Assembly (NCBI RefSeq): GCF_026240015.1
Contig: NZ_JAPIUX010000004.1
Coordinates: forward strand, 62,001 to 126,000
Source: Acetobacter farinalis
GTDB lineage: Bacteria > Pseudomonadota > Alphaproteobacteria > Acetobacterales > Acetobacteraceae
Direction of reading: 5' to 3'
Length of the DNA stretch: 64,000 nt
Numbering within the stretch: the stretch's first letter is position 1; the number at the start of each line of letters is the position of its first letter. The notes beneath the pieces are model-generated. The model ran no database searches, was not told where the DNA came from, and saw only the letters and a program-made list of their open reading frames with translations. Positions 42,620 to 50,924 of this stretch are shown here, one piece after another. The position numbers were made by a program, and so were the translations under genes.

Positions 42620-43816
42620 ATGACCTCTGCCTCCTCCGCCTCGTCTGGTCCAAACACCCTTGACCAGAGCGGGGAAAATCAGGCCACGGCCACAGTTCCG
42701 ACAGCCGCCCACCCATCTGCCTCCCCCACCATGACCCCCACCAAGGATGAAAGCACCGGCAATGAAAGCGCGGGATGGCTGGGCAGCATTACCCATATCC
42801 TGCGCCTGACCCTCGGGCTGGCCGTTATAGGGCTGCTGGTGTGGCTGCTGGGAGATGTGCTGACCGTTGTATTCGCCGCAGCCCTGTTTGCCGTGGTGCT
42901 GCATGGTTTGTCCAATATTCTCGTCAAGCATCTGCGGCTGCCTTATGGCTGGTCCCTGACTGTGGTTGTCACGGCGCTGCTGGCGGCGGTGGTTCTGCTG
43001 GTCTGGGGCAGTGGCCCGGCCATTGTGAGTGAAGCCTCACGCCTGCAGGATGCCCTGCGCCAACAGGAAACCTCCCTGCGCGCCACACTGCAGAACAGCC
43101 CCACCGGCCAGATGATCCTGAATTATCTGCCCTCCTCTCTCGGCGGAAAGCACGGCGGGAGCAGCAGCAGTCTGGCCTCTCTGGGCTCGCGGATTGCTGG
43201 TTCCATGACGGGCATCCTCGGCTCCGCCTTCGGGGTGGCAGGGACAATTATCGTCATCCTGATTGCCGGGCTGTATTTCGCCATGTCCCCCACCCTGTAC
43301 GCAAATGGCGCGCTGCGTCTTGTGCCTGTGGGCCAGCGGCCCAGAGCACGGATGCTGATGCTCCGTGCAAGCCAGACTCTGTGGGCATGGGTGGCCGGAC
43401 AATCTCTGGACATGCTGGTGGTGGGTGTCCTCTCGGGTGTCGGGCTGTGGTTCATTGGTGTGCCACTGGCGCTGGCGCTGGGGGTTCTGGCGGGATTGTG
43501 CAACTTCATCCCGTATATCGGGGCTATTATGGGGGCCGTGCCTGCCCTGCTGATCGCCCTTTCTCTGGGCACGCGGGAAACGATTATGGTGGCTGTGCTT
43601 TACAGCGTGATCCAGTTTTTCGAAGGTAATGTTCTCGCCCCGGTCATCCAGCGTCATGCCGTGCAGATGCCACCTGCCATTACCGTGTTGTCCCAGACGC
43701 TGTTTGGCACCATTCTCGGTTTCCCCGGTCTGATTTTTGCCTCTCCGCTGACAGCCGCCCTGTTGTCTATTTTTGATGGCCTCACCCCGCCCCTCTCCGA
43801 TGAGGAACGATTGTAA
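42620..43816 (+). CDS. AI-2E family permease (PF01594-type)
   Basis: A 398-residue inner-membrane protein. A 50-residue Ser/Thr-rich cytoplasmic N-terminus is followed by about eight hydrophobic segments, a middle soluble region (residues 130-190) and the conserved LCNFIPYIGAIMGAVPAL, QFFEGNVLAPVIQ and GTILGFPGLIFASPL motifs of the family. Members export AI-2, sodium or other solutes, so the substrate is open. The ATG at 42620 is chosen because the upstream in-frame residues are unlike the family. It precedes the two-component system on the same strand. Confidence 0.85.
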   Translation: MTSASSASSGPNTLDQSGENQATATVPTAAHPSASPTMTPTKDESTGNESAGWLGSITHILRLTLGLAVIGLLVWLLGDVLTVVFAAALFAVVLHGLSNILVKHLRLPYGWSLTVVVTALLAAVVLLVWGSGPAIVSEASRLQDALRQQETSLRATLQNSPTGQMILNYLPSSLGGKHGGSSSSLASLGSRIAGSMTGILGSAFGVAGTIIVILIAGLYFAMSPTLYANGALRLVPVGQRPRARMLMLRASQTLWAWVAGQSLDMLVVGVLSGVGLWFIGVPLALALGVLAGLCNFIPYIGAIMGAVPALLIALSLGTRETIMVAVLYSVIQFFEGNVLAPVIQRHAVQMPPAITVLSQTLFGTILGFPGLIFASPLTAALLSIFDGLTPPLSDEERL

Positions 43817-43848
43817 AACTCGGGCCGTGACAAACAGGTAGGAACACC

Positions 43849-43870
43849 GTAAGATTTTGGTAATTACTTC
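43849..43870 (+). promoter_or_regulatory. Tandem 11-bp repeats before the response regulator (possible binding site)
   Basis: CGTAAGATTTT and GGTAATTACTT lie head to tail, about 20 bases before the response regulator start. Tandem half-sites at 11-bp spacing are typical for OmpR/PhoB-type regulators. The word TTTTGGTAAT inside it (43855-43864) recurs in inverted form before the secreted-protein pair downstream. Confidence 0.4.
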
Positions 43871-43888
43871 CGGAGTCTGAGTTCAGAA

Positions 43889-44566
43889 ATGCGCATTCTT
43901 CTTGTTGAAGACGATCAAACAGTCAGAACTTTCATTGCCAAAGGCCTCTCTGAAGCTGGACACCTTGTCGAGCAGGCCGAAAACGGCAAGGAAGGTCTGG
44001 CACTCGCCACCAACGAGAAGTTTGATGTTGTCATTCTTGATAGAATGCTCCCCGGCGGAGTGGATGGGATTCATATCCTTGAAACCCTGCGCGGGCAGGG
44101 CAACGTCACCCCGGTCCTTCTCCTGTCGGCTTTGGCGGATGTTGATGAAAAAGTTGCCGGACTGAAGGCCGGAGGGGATGACTATGTCACAAAGCCCTTC
44201 TCCTTCAGTGAGCTTCAGGCCCGGATCGAAGCTCTTGTCCGCCGCAACCGGAATGAAGCCCAGCCGCAGACACGCCTGATGGTTGGTGATCTTGAGATTG
44301 ATCTGCTGGCCCGTGGCGTCAAACGCGCTGGACAGAAAATTGACCTCCAGCCGCGTGAATTCAGGCTGCTGGAATTCCTGATGCGCCATGCCGGGCAGGT
44401 TGTAACCCGCACCATGCTGCTGGAAGGCGTGTGGGATTATCATTTTGACCCGCAGACCAATGTGATTGACGTACACGTCTCCCGCCTGCGGCAGAAAATT
44501 GACAAACCCTTCGGGCGGCCGCTGGTGCACACCATACGCAACGCGGGGTACATGCTGCAGGAATGA
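43889..44566 (+). CDS. OmpR/PhoB-family response regulator
   Basis: A 225-residue two-domain regulator. The receiver domain has the acidic pair in LLVEDDQ, the phospho-acceptor D51 in VILDRMLPGG and the lysine K102 in DDYVTKPFSF. The C-terminal winged helix (LQPREFRLLEFLMRHAG, VDVHVSRLRQKID-like segment) binds DNA. The last four bases (ATGA) overlap the sensor kinase start, so the pair is translationally coupled. The signal is not evident. Confidence 0.93.
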   Translation: MRILLVEDDQTVRTFIAKGLSEAGHLVEQAENGKEGLALATNEKFDVVILDRMLPGGVDGIHILETLRGQGNVTPVLLLSALADVDEKVAGLKAGGDDYVTKPFSFSELQARIEALVRRNRNEAQPQTRLMVGDLEIDLLARGVKRAGQKIDLQPREFRLLEFLMRHAGQVVTRTMLLEGVWDYHFDPQTNVIDVHVSRLRQKIDKPFGRPLVHTIRNAGYMLQE

Positions 44567-46020
44567 GCTTGCCGGATGCCTCTGCTCCCGTAAGCCCCTC
44601 GCCCGGTTTCTTTAACCTGCGCTCTGTCAGCCTGCGCTTTGCGCTGGTTTACGGGAGTCTCTTCATCTGCTCCACGGTCCTGTTCTTCTCCTTCATCTGG
44701 TGGGGAACAGCCGGTTTGCTTGAACACCGGGTTGAGCTGGCAATCTCGGCGGATTCCCGCGCCCTGTTCAATGTCTGGGAAGAAAGCGGCCCCCCCGGCC
44801 TGACCATGATGATTGATGACCGGCTGGAACAGGATGTGGATGACAACACCCTGTATCTGCTGGTCAACAAGGACGGCAAATGGATTGCCGGAAATCTGGC
44901 AGAATGGCCTCGCCAGATTACCCGCAACCACCACTGGTTCAATCTCCCCGTTCAGCGCGCCTATACGCAGGATCTGGCCAAAGTGCGGGCTTACGGCCTG
45001 CCTGACGGATACCGGCTGCTGATAGGCCGGGATATCAGCGGGCGCACGCTCCTGCGCAAAATGCTGACAGACACCCTGCTGTGGGCCTGGATCATGATCG
45101 CCTTGCTGGCCATAGGCGGTGGCTGGCTTGTCCGCCGCCTGTTCCAGCATGTGATCCACACCATCAGCAGGACCACGCTGGCCATTACACACGGGGATAT
45201 GTCCCAGCGCATGCCCGTGCACGGCACGGATGATGAGCTTGATGCCGTCTCCAAGGCCATCAACGAGATGCTGGACCGCATCAGCCGCCTGATGGACGGT
45301 GTCCGGCAGGTCTCCAACGCCATCGCGCATGACATGCGTACTCCTGTCACGCGTGCCCGTGCGCAACTGGAATACGCCGCCCTCCACGCCAAGGGAGAAG
45401 CCGCCCTGCGGGCCGCAATCGAGCAGGCCGTGGGCAATCTGGATAATGTGACCGCTATTTGCGAAGCCCTTCTGCGCATTGCCCAGATTGAGTCCGGCGC
45501 ACGGCGCTCCGCCTTTGTGCTGTTTGATCTGATCCCGGCACTTCAGGATGTGTGCGAACTGTACGAGGCCGTGGCGGAAGAGCACGGGCTGACATTTACC
45601 CAGTCCCTGCCCGCCTCTCTGCCCTTTTTTGGAGACAGGGCCATGTTTCAGCAGGCTGTAGCCAATCTGCTGGATAACGCCATCAAGTTTTCTCCACCCA
45701 GGGGCACGGTCACACTCTCGGCAGAAATCGTGACACTTGAGCCACCTCTGGACGGCCGGAGCAGGCTGCTGCGCCTGAGTGTGGCGGATGAAGGCATCGG
45801 GATGAATGACGCCGATATGGCCCGCGCCACGGAACGTTTTTTCCGGGCGGAACAGGCCCGCAGCACACCCGGTTCCGGGCTTGGACTCGCGCTGGTGCAG
45901 GCTATTGTCCAGTTGCATGAGGGCCAGCTTCAGCTTGCCCCCAATACTCCCGGCCTGATCACATGCCTTGAAGTACCTCTGCCGGATGAAGAAAACTTCC
46001 CCACAGAGGTTATTGCGTAA
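44563..46020 (+). CDS. Sensor histidine kinase
   Basis: A 485-residue membrane kinase. Membrane segments at about 28-48 and 170-189 enclose a periplasmic sensor of roughly 120 residues, followed by HAMP (190-242). The phospho-acceptor is H256 in NAIAHDMRTPVTRAR. The ATPase domain has the N box AVANLLDNAIKF, the G1 box DEGIGM, FFRAEQARSTPGSGLGLALV and a G2-type motif. It is coupled to the upstream response regulator. The tight link and the shared promoter word suggest it controls the two secreted proteins downstream. Confidence 0.93.
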   Translation: MSLPDASAPVSPSPGFFNLRSVSLRFALVYGSLFICSTVLFFSFIWWGTAGLLEHRVELAISADSRALFNVWEESGPPGLTMMIDDRLEQDVDDNTLYLLVNKDGKWIAGNLAEWPRQITRNHHWFNLPVQRAYTQDLAKVRAYGLPDGYRLLIGRDISGRTLLRKMLTDTLLWAWIMIALLAIGGGWLVRRLFQHVIHTISRTTLAITHGDMSQRMPVHGTDDELDAVSKAINEMLDRISRLMDGVRQVSNAIAHDMRTPVTRARAQLEYAALHAKGEAALRAAIEQAVGNLDNVTAICEALLRIAQIESGARRSAFVLFDLIPALQDVCELYEAVAEEHGLTFTQSLPASLPFFGDRAMFQQAVANLLDNAIKFSPPRGTVTLSAEIVTLEPPLDGRSRLLRLSVADEGIGMNDADMARATERFFRAEQARSTPGSGLGLALVQAIVQLHEGQLQLAPNTPGLITCLEVPLPDEENFPTEVIA

Positions 46021-46060
46021 ACTCTCGCATTAATTTCAGAACGCAAAACATTAATAAAGC

Positions 46061-46070
46061 ATTACCAAAA
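46061..46070 (-). promoter_or_regulatory. Inverted copy of the regulator-promoter word
   Basis: ATTACCAAAA here is the exact reverse complement of TTTTGGTAAT in the response regulator promoter (43855-43864). It lies about 50 bases before the secreted-protein pair. Two CATTAAT copies are nearby (46028 and 46049). Confidence 0.35.
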
Positions 46071-46117
46071 GGGAGCTGCCTTGAAAAAGCCACCGCACTC
46101 CCTCCAATGCATTAAAT

Positions 46118-46468
46118 ATGAGACGATCTCTGCCTCTCGCCCTTATGCTGACATTAGGGAGCATTGCGACAGCAGCCGTAACGACCAGACTTTCAGCACA
46201 AGCGGTTCTTCCGCCCCCGCCCCCTGTTGAGGGGCGCCGCATAATTGGTGCTCTGCCACCCCCAAAACCTGTTATTATCACATCAGACAGCATGGCTTTC
46301 TGCCTCCGCCTGTCCCATGCCATTGAGAATTACAAGAAAGAGGCCCTGCCCCGCACGGTCAGCCAACTCCGGGATGAAGGCATGGATCTGTGCCGCGAGG
46401 GGTTGGTCCGCGCCGGACTTATCCGCCTCCGGCATGCTCTTTCCACCCTGAAAAGGAAGTCCCCTTAA
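46118..46468 (+). CDS. Small secreted protein, unknown function
   Basis: A 116-residue protein with a Sec signal (RRSLPLALMLTLGSIATAA, probable cleavage near residues 20-27). A Pro-rich stretch (LPPPPPVEG and ALPPPKP) and a helical C-terminal half follow (SMAFCLRLSHAIENYKK, DEGMDLCREGLVRAGLIRLR). Two cysteines in the mature part could pair. I do not recognise a named family. Its stop overlaps the next start (TAATG), so it is coupled to the SIMPL-domain gene, downstream of the two-component system. Confidence 0.65.
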   Translation: MRRSLPLALMLTLGSIATAAVTTRLSAQAVLPPPPPVEGRRIIGALPPPKPVIITSDSMAFCLRLSHAIENYKKEALPRTVSQLRDEGMDLCREGLVRAGLIRLRHALSTLKRKSP

Positions 46469-47208
46469 TGCGTCTTTCCTCCCGCATGACCGCAACCGGC
46501 ACACTGGTGCTTGCACTCCCCCTCGCTCTGGCAAGCCTGAGCCCGGTTTTTGCGCAAAGCAGCCAGACCAAGCCGGAAGATACGTACACCCGGCTGGAAA
46601 TCTCTGGCTCAGGCTCTGTCAAGGCAGCGCCCAACCAGCTTGTTGCCCGTTTCCGGGCGGAAAGCCGGGCCAAGACAGCCGCTGCGGCTCAGCAAGCCGT
46701 GAATGCGCAGGTCCATCAGGCCCTGGAACAGGCCGGCAAAACCAACGACATCAAAGCCGCCGTGCTGCAATATTCAGTGTCTGAAACCCTGCAGGATAAA
46801 GCTCCGTCCTCATGGACAGCGGGACAGGAACTGACCTTTACCGCCACAGACGGCACAGCCCTGCTGCCGCTGACCGGCCAGCTTCAGGGAGAAGGCCTGA
46901 TGCTGGAAGACCTTTCATGGTCTCTCTCTCCCGAGAACCAGAAAGCTCTGATGCTCGAAGCCGGGAAAAAAGCCGTGGAGGACCTGAAAAAACAGGCTGA
47001 AACCCTGGCAGCCCCTCTGGGCCTGCATGTGGTGCGCTTTACCAATATTTCTGTCTCAAACGGCGCATTTCCACGCCCTGTGCTGATGATGGCTGCCATG
47101 GCCTCCGCCCGCGGCGGAGCAGACAGCGCACCCCCGCCACCGTCCAGCACTGCGGAAGAACAGACCGTGCAGGCAAGAGCAACAGCCACTGTGCTGCTGG
47201 CCCCCTGA
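46468..47208 (+). CDS. SIMPL-domain (DUF541) periplasmic protein
   Basis: A 246-residue exported protein with a signal peptide ending near SPVFA-QSS. The SIMPL domain is seen from the LEISGSGSVKAAPNQLVARF strand, through the DIKAAVLQYSVSETL helix-strand, to the C-terminal LEAGKKAVEDLKKQAETLA helix and the VRFTNISVSNGA strand. DUF541 proteins are periplasmic or surface-linked and poorly understood; some relate to oxidative or envelope stress. AAGGAAG precedes the ATG at 46468. It is cotranscribed with the small secreted protein, and a strong terminator follows. Confidence 0.85.
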   Translation: MRLSSRMTATGTLVLALPLALASLSPVFAQSSQTKPEDTYTRLEISGSGSVKAAPNQLVARFRAESRAKTAAAAQQAVNAQVHQALEQAGKTNDIKAAVLQYSVSETLQDKAPSSWTAGQELTFTATDGTALLPLTGQLQGEGLMLEDLSWSLSPENQKALMLEAGKKAVEDLKKQAETLAAPLGLHVVRFTNISVSNGAFPRPVLMMAAMASARGGADSAPPPPSSTAEEQTVQARATATVLLAP

Positions 47209-47228
47209 GGCCTTTCCCTGCGCCAAAT

Positions 47229-47275
47229 AAAAAAGGCGTCTGTGCGGAGGTTACCCCCCGCACAGACGCCTTTTT
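47229..47275. terminator. Bidirectional intrinsic terminator
   Basis: A perfect 13-bp stem (47235-47247 with 47258-47270) with a ten-base loop, preceded by an A-run and followed by TTTTT. It lies between the convergent SIMPL gene and infC and can stop transcription from both sides. Confidence 0.9.
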
Positions 47276-47320
47276 AAATTCCGTCACGCTGCAAGACAGG
47301 CCCGGCAGCCGGAAACAGAG

Positions 47321-47857
47321 TTAGCGCGGTGCCAGCACCATGATCATCTGCCGGTTTTCAAGGCGCGGCATCTGCTCGACTTTAGCCAGTTCATCCATCT
47401 CGGTCCGGATCCGCTCCAGAACCTTGATGCCCAGTTCCTGATGCGCCATTTCACGACCACGGAAACGCAGGGTGACTTTCACCTTGTCACCATCGCCCAG
47501 GAAGCTTTTCACAGAACGCATTTTAACCTGGTAGTCATTTTCGTCGATATTCGGACGAACCTTGACTTCCTTGATTTCAATAACTTTCTGCTTCTTGCGG
47601 GCTTCGTTGCGCTTCTTCTGCTGCTCGTACTTGAACTTGCCGTAGTCAAGAATCTTGGCAACAGGCGGTTCCGCGTTCGGGCTGATCTCAAGAAGATCCA
47701 GACCGACACCATAAGCGCGAGCCAGCGCATCGCGGGTGGACATGACACCCGCCATCTCGCCTTCTTCGTCAATCAGACGAACCTGCGGTACACGGATCTC
47801 TTCGTTAACACGTGGTCCCTCGCGGGTGGGCGGCGCGGGAATAGGGGGTCTGGCTAT
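47321..47857 (-). CDS. infC: Translation initiation factor IF-3 (probable ATA start)
   Basis: IF-3 binds the 30S subunit and checks start codon and initiator tRNA. The 178-residue product has the N-domain (GPRVNEEIRVPQVRLIDEEG, AKILDYGKFKYEQQKK) and C-domain (KEVKVRPNIDENDYQVK, GDKVKVTLRFRGREM). The frame is open to a TTG at 47887, but that codon has no ribosome site. AGGAG (47868-47864) lies exactly six bases before ATA at 47857, where the conserved tail ARPP begins. A rare start codon is expected because IF-3 of E. coli starts at AUU for autoregulation. It follows thrS, while rpmI and rplT are not downstream. Confidence 0.88.
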   Translation of the reverse strand: MARPPIPAPPTREGPRVNEEIRVPQVRLIDEEGEMAGVMSTRDALARAYGVGLDLLEISPNAEPPVAKILDYGKFKYEQQKKRNEARKKQKVIEIKEVKVRPNIDENDYQVKMRSVKSFLGDGDKVKVTLRFRGREMAHQELGIKVLERIRTEMDELAKVEQMPRLENRQMIMVLAPR

Positions 47858-47877
47858 GGTCAGCTCCTGTCGTGGAT

Positions 47878-47911
47878 AAAACAACAAACAGAAGCACCTC
47901 CCGGTGCTTCC
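47878..47911 (-). terminator. Terminator-like hairpin between thrS and infC
   Basis: On the transcribed strand GAAGCACC and GGTGCTTC form a perfect eight-bp stem closed by a GGGA (GNRA) tetraloop, followed by TGTTTGTTGTTTT. It sits just upstream of the infC ribosome site, so it could both trim thrS read-through and act as an attenuator. Confidence 0.6.
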
Positions 47912-48012
47912 GCTCAGGCTTTTATTATGTGCGCAATTCCTGGCCGTTTATCAAGCAGGTCCGGCCAGAAAACGGACTCATTCCAGCCCTGCTTGAAACA
48001 ATCAGCCTGGTC

Positions 48013-49944
48013 TCACCCCTTTTTGCGGAGGTCAGGCGGAGTGGCTTCCTCTGTAATCAGTGCCACGGCGGCATCAAACCCGAGAGTTTCCTGATCCTGC
48101 CCACCCAGACGCCGCATGGCGACGGTCCGCTCTTCTGCTTCCCGGCGGCCTACAACCAGAATAATCGGCACGCGAGCCACGCTGTGTTCGCGAATCTTGG
48201 CGTTAATCTTGTCATTCCGCACATCGGCTTCCGCAGCGAGACCCGCAGCACGCAGGGCTGCCGCAACCTCTTCCGCATAAGCCCCGGCATCACTGACGAT
48301 AGACGCCACAACCACCTGCACCGGTGCGAGCCAGAGCGGGAAACGGCCTGCATGCTGCTCGATCAGAATCCCGATGAAGCGCTCGAAAGAACCCAGAATG
48401 GCCCGATGCAGCATAACCGGACGATGCCGCGCTGAATCTTCGCCAATATAGTTCGCGTCGAGTCGTTCCGGGAGAACCAGATCCACCTGAAGAGTACCGC
48501 ACTGCCAGTCACGCCCGATGGCATCCCGCAGTACGAATTCCAGTTTCGGGCCGTAGAACGCGCCCTCACCCGGATTATATTCATACGCTACACCCGCAAC
48601 GTTGCACGCTTCCTTCAGGGCGTTTTCGGCCTTGTCCCATGTCTCATCACTGCCTGCCCGCTGCTCCGGACGATCCGCAAATTTCACACGGAAATGTTCG
48701 AAGCCCAGATCTTTGTAAACCTCACGCAGCATCTGCATGAACTGCACGGTTTCATCCGCAATCTGCTCTTCCGTGCAGAAAATATGCGCATCATCCTGCG
48801 TAAAGCCGCGCACGCGCATCAGACCATGCAGCGCACCGGAAGGCTCATAGCGGTGGCAGCCCCCGAATTCGGCCATCCGCATGGGCAGTTCACGGTAGGA
48901 GCGCAGGCCGTGGCGGAAAATCTGAACATGGCACGGGCAGTTCATGGGCTTGAGGGCAAGGGTCTTGTCCTCATCCTCAACCGTGGCGATGAACATGTGG
49001 TGGCGATATTTGTCCCAGTGCCCCGAGGCTTCCCACAGCGCGCGGTCCACCAGCTGCGGCGTGCGCACTTCCTGATATCCGGCGCGAGTCTGTACCCGCC
49101 GCATATAGTCCTGCAGCGCGCAATACAGACGCCAGCCTTTCTGATGCCAGAAGACCTGACCCACAGCATCTTCCTGAAAATGGAACAGGTCCATTTCACG
49201 GCCAATCCGGCGATGGTCGCGCCGTTCGGCTTCTTCAAGCTGGTGCAGGTGGGCGTCCAGTTCCTTCTGGTCCCGCCAGGCCGTGCCGTAAATACGGGTC
49301 AGCATCGGGTTCCGGTGGTCCCCGCGCCAGTAGGCTCCGGCCACCTTCATCAGTTTGAAGGCCGTGCCGACATCCTTCGTGTTCCGCAGGTGCGGCCCAC
49401 GGCAAAGGTCCAGCCATTCGCCCTGACGGTAGATGGAAATATCCTCATCTTCCGGCAGATCATGGATCAGCTCGGCCTTGAAGCGCTCACCTTTCTCTTC
49501 AAAAAAGGCAATGGCTTTATCGCGCGGCCAGACTTCCCGCACAAACGGCTCCGCATTGGCCACAATCTCCTTCATCCGCGCTTCAATGGCGGCGAAGTCA
49601 TCCGGAGTGAACGGCTCGTTACGATAGAAATCGTAATAAAAGCCATTTTCAATGGACGGCCCGATGGTGACCTGTGTGCCGGGATACAGAGACTGCACAG
49701 CCTCAGCCAGCACATGGGCGGCGTCATGCCGGATCATCTCGAGAGACTCCGGGTCTTTCCGGGTGATGAAGCGGACAGCCGCATCTTCGGTCACAGCGCG
49801 ACCGAGATCCTGCAACGCACCGTTGACCTCCATGGCCAGTGCCGCTTTGGCCAGCCCCGGCCCGATGGCCTCGGCAATGGCCGTGCCCGTCACCGGCCCG
49901 TCAAAACTGCGAACGGAACCGTCGGGCAAGGTGATGGCAGGCAT
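48013..49944 (-). CDS. thrS: Threonyl-tRNA synthetase
   Basis: ThrRS charges tRNA(Thr) and edits mischarged serine. The 643 residues are typical. The N-terminal TGS domain (ITLPDGSVRSFDGPV) is followed by the editing domain (HDAAHVLAEAVQSLYPGTQ with its histidines), the class II core (motif 2 RVRGFTQDDAHIFC; the zinc cysteine in LKPMNCPCHVQIFRHG) and the anticodon-binding C-terminal domain (VVVASIVSDAGAYAEEV). GGAG seven bases upstream supports the ATG at 49944. It precedes infC, the common order. Confidence 0.97.
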   Translation of the reverse strand: MPAITLPDGSVRSFDGPVTGTAIAEAIGPGLAKAALAMEVNGALQDLGRAVTEDAAVRFITRKDPESLEMIRHDAAHVLAEAVQSLYPGTQVTIGPSIENGFYYDFYRNEPFTPDDFAAIEARMKEIVANAEPFVREVWPRDKAIAFFEEKGERFKAELIHDLPEDEDISIYRQGEWLDLCRGPHLRNTKDVGTAFKLMKVAGAYWRGDHRNPMLTRIYGTAWRDQKELDAHLHQLEEAERRDHRRIGREMDLFHFQEDAVGQVFWHQKGWRLYCALQDYMRRVQTRAGYQEVRTPQLVDRALWEASGHWDKYRHHMFIATVEDEDKTLALKPMNCPCHVQIFRHGLRSYRELPMRMAEFGGCHRYEPSGALHGLMRVRGFTQDDAHIFCTEEQIADETVQFMQMLREVYKDLGFEHFRVKFADRPEQRAGSDETWDKAENALKEACNVAGVAYEYNPGEGAFYGPKLEFVLRDAIGRDWQCGTLQVDLVLPERLDANYIGEDSARHRPVMLHRAILGSFERFIGILIEQHAGRFPLWLAPVQVVVASIVSDAGAYAEEVAAALRAAGLAAEADVRNDKINAKIREHSVARVPIILVVGRREAEERTVAMRRLGGQDQETLGFDAAVALITEEATPPDLRKKG

Positions 49945-49989
49945 GGAAGAACTCCGGAAATCAGAAAGTTGCAAAAGCTTTTAATGGCG

Positions 49990-50901
49990 TCAGGAGAGCG
50001 CGGCTGCAACCCTGTTGACAGAAAGTGTCGCCAGATCACGCACAGAAAGCACACAAACCTGCCCCGGCGCACGTCCGAGGGGGGCTGTCAGGGCCGGATT
50101 GCTCTCCGCGGAAAACAGCACAACGCAGGGGCAGCCCATAAGAGCGGCCAGGTGCATTGGCCCGGTATCATTCCCCACAGCCGCCTCAGCCCGCGTGGCA
50201 AGGCCCGCGAGGTCTGCCAGCGAGGTCTGCCCGGCCAGATCCAGCGCCTGCGGGCAGGCCTGCACGATGGCCGCCGCCAGAGGTTTATCCGCCTGCGCCC
50301 CCACCACCACAGGCCGTAGCCCCTGCCGCGCAAGACGGCACGCCAGCTCCGCATACCGGCCCACCGGCCAGCGCTTGGCAGGCCGGTGCGGAGAGGCTCC
50401 GGGCACAATCAGCACATAGGCTGCCGCCAGACGCGGCCCCTGCTCCGCCAGCCAGGACACATCGGGCATGGGGACTTCTGCCAGCCCGGCCATACGCAAC
50501 TGGTCCCGCTGCCTGCTGCGTGTATGCATCTCATTCCGCCAGGGGTTGGCATGCACCAGCGGCGCACGGCCAACATGCCCGCACCACCCTGCCGGGCGGC
50601 CTGCCAGACTGTAGTAACGAGCCGTGCGGCTGGAGGTCTGAAGATCATAAATGCGGTCATACCCCCGCAGTTTCCGCCGCAGGGCCAGCAAGGCCGGAAT
50701 ATTCCCCCACGACGGGCGAGGGTCTACCTCAACCGCATCAAACCAGGGGGAAAGGCGGGCCAGCGCGACGAAGGGGGCTGTTGTCAGCAAGGTAATATGC
50801 GCGGCGGGGTGGGCGGAGCGAATGGCCTGAAACGGCCCGAAGCTCTGCACGAAATCCCCCAGCGCCCCCAGCCGGATCACCAGAATACGGGCTGGGCTCA
50901 T
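49990..50901 (-). CDS. GT9-family (heptosyltransferase-like) glycosyltransferase
   Basis: A 303-residue GT-B protein of the ADP-heptose:LPS heptosyltransferase family. The N-terminal RILVIRLGALGDFVQ contains the conserved LGDF segment. The C-domain carries VLIVPGASPHRPAKRWP and AVGNDTGPMHLAALMG, the donor-binding motif. It likely adds a sugar to the lipopolysaccharide core on the cytosolic face; the sugar is not certain. A GTG at 50928 overlapping the upstream stop (GTGA) is an alternative start and would mean translational coupling with the TPR gene. It lies next to other envelope glycan genes. Confidence 0.85.
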   Translation of the reverse strand: MSPARILVIRLGALGDFVQSFGPFQAIRSAHPAAHITLLTTAPFVALARLSPWFDAVEVDPRPSWGNIPALLALRRKLRGYDRIYDLQTSSRTARYYSLAGRPAGWCGHVGRAPLVHANPWRNEMHTRSRQRDQLRMAGLAEVPMPDVSWLAEQGPRLAAAYVLIVPGASPHRPAKRWPVGRYAELACRLARQGLRPVVVGAQADKPLAAAIVQACPQALDLAGQTSLADLAGLATRAEAAVGNDTGPMHLAALMGCPCVVLFSAESNPALTAPLGRAPGQVCVLSVRDLATLSVNRVAAALS

Positions 50902-50924
50902 ACAGGCCGGTCTCTGGCATTGCG

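Noticed and set aside
48694..50319. Long plus-strand frame opposite thrS and the GT9 gene
   Set aside because: It spans two real minus-strand genes and their junction in antisense; no domain or ribosome site.
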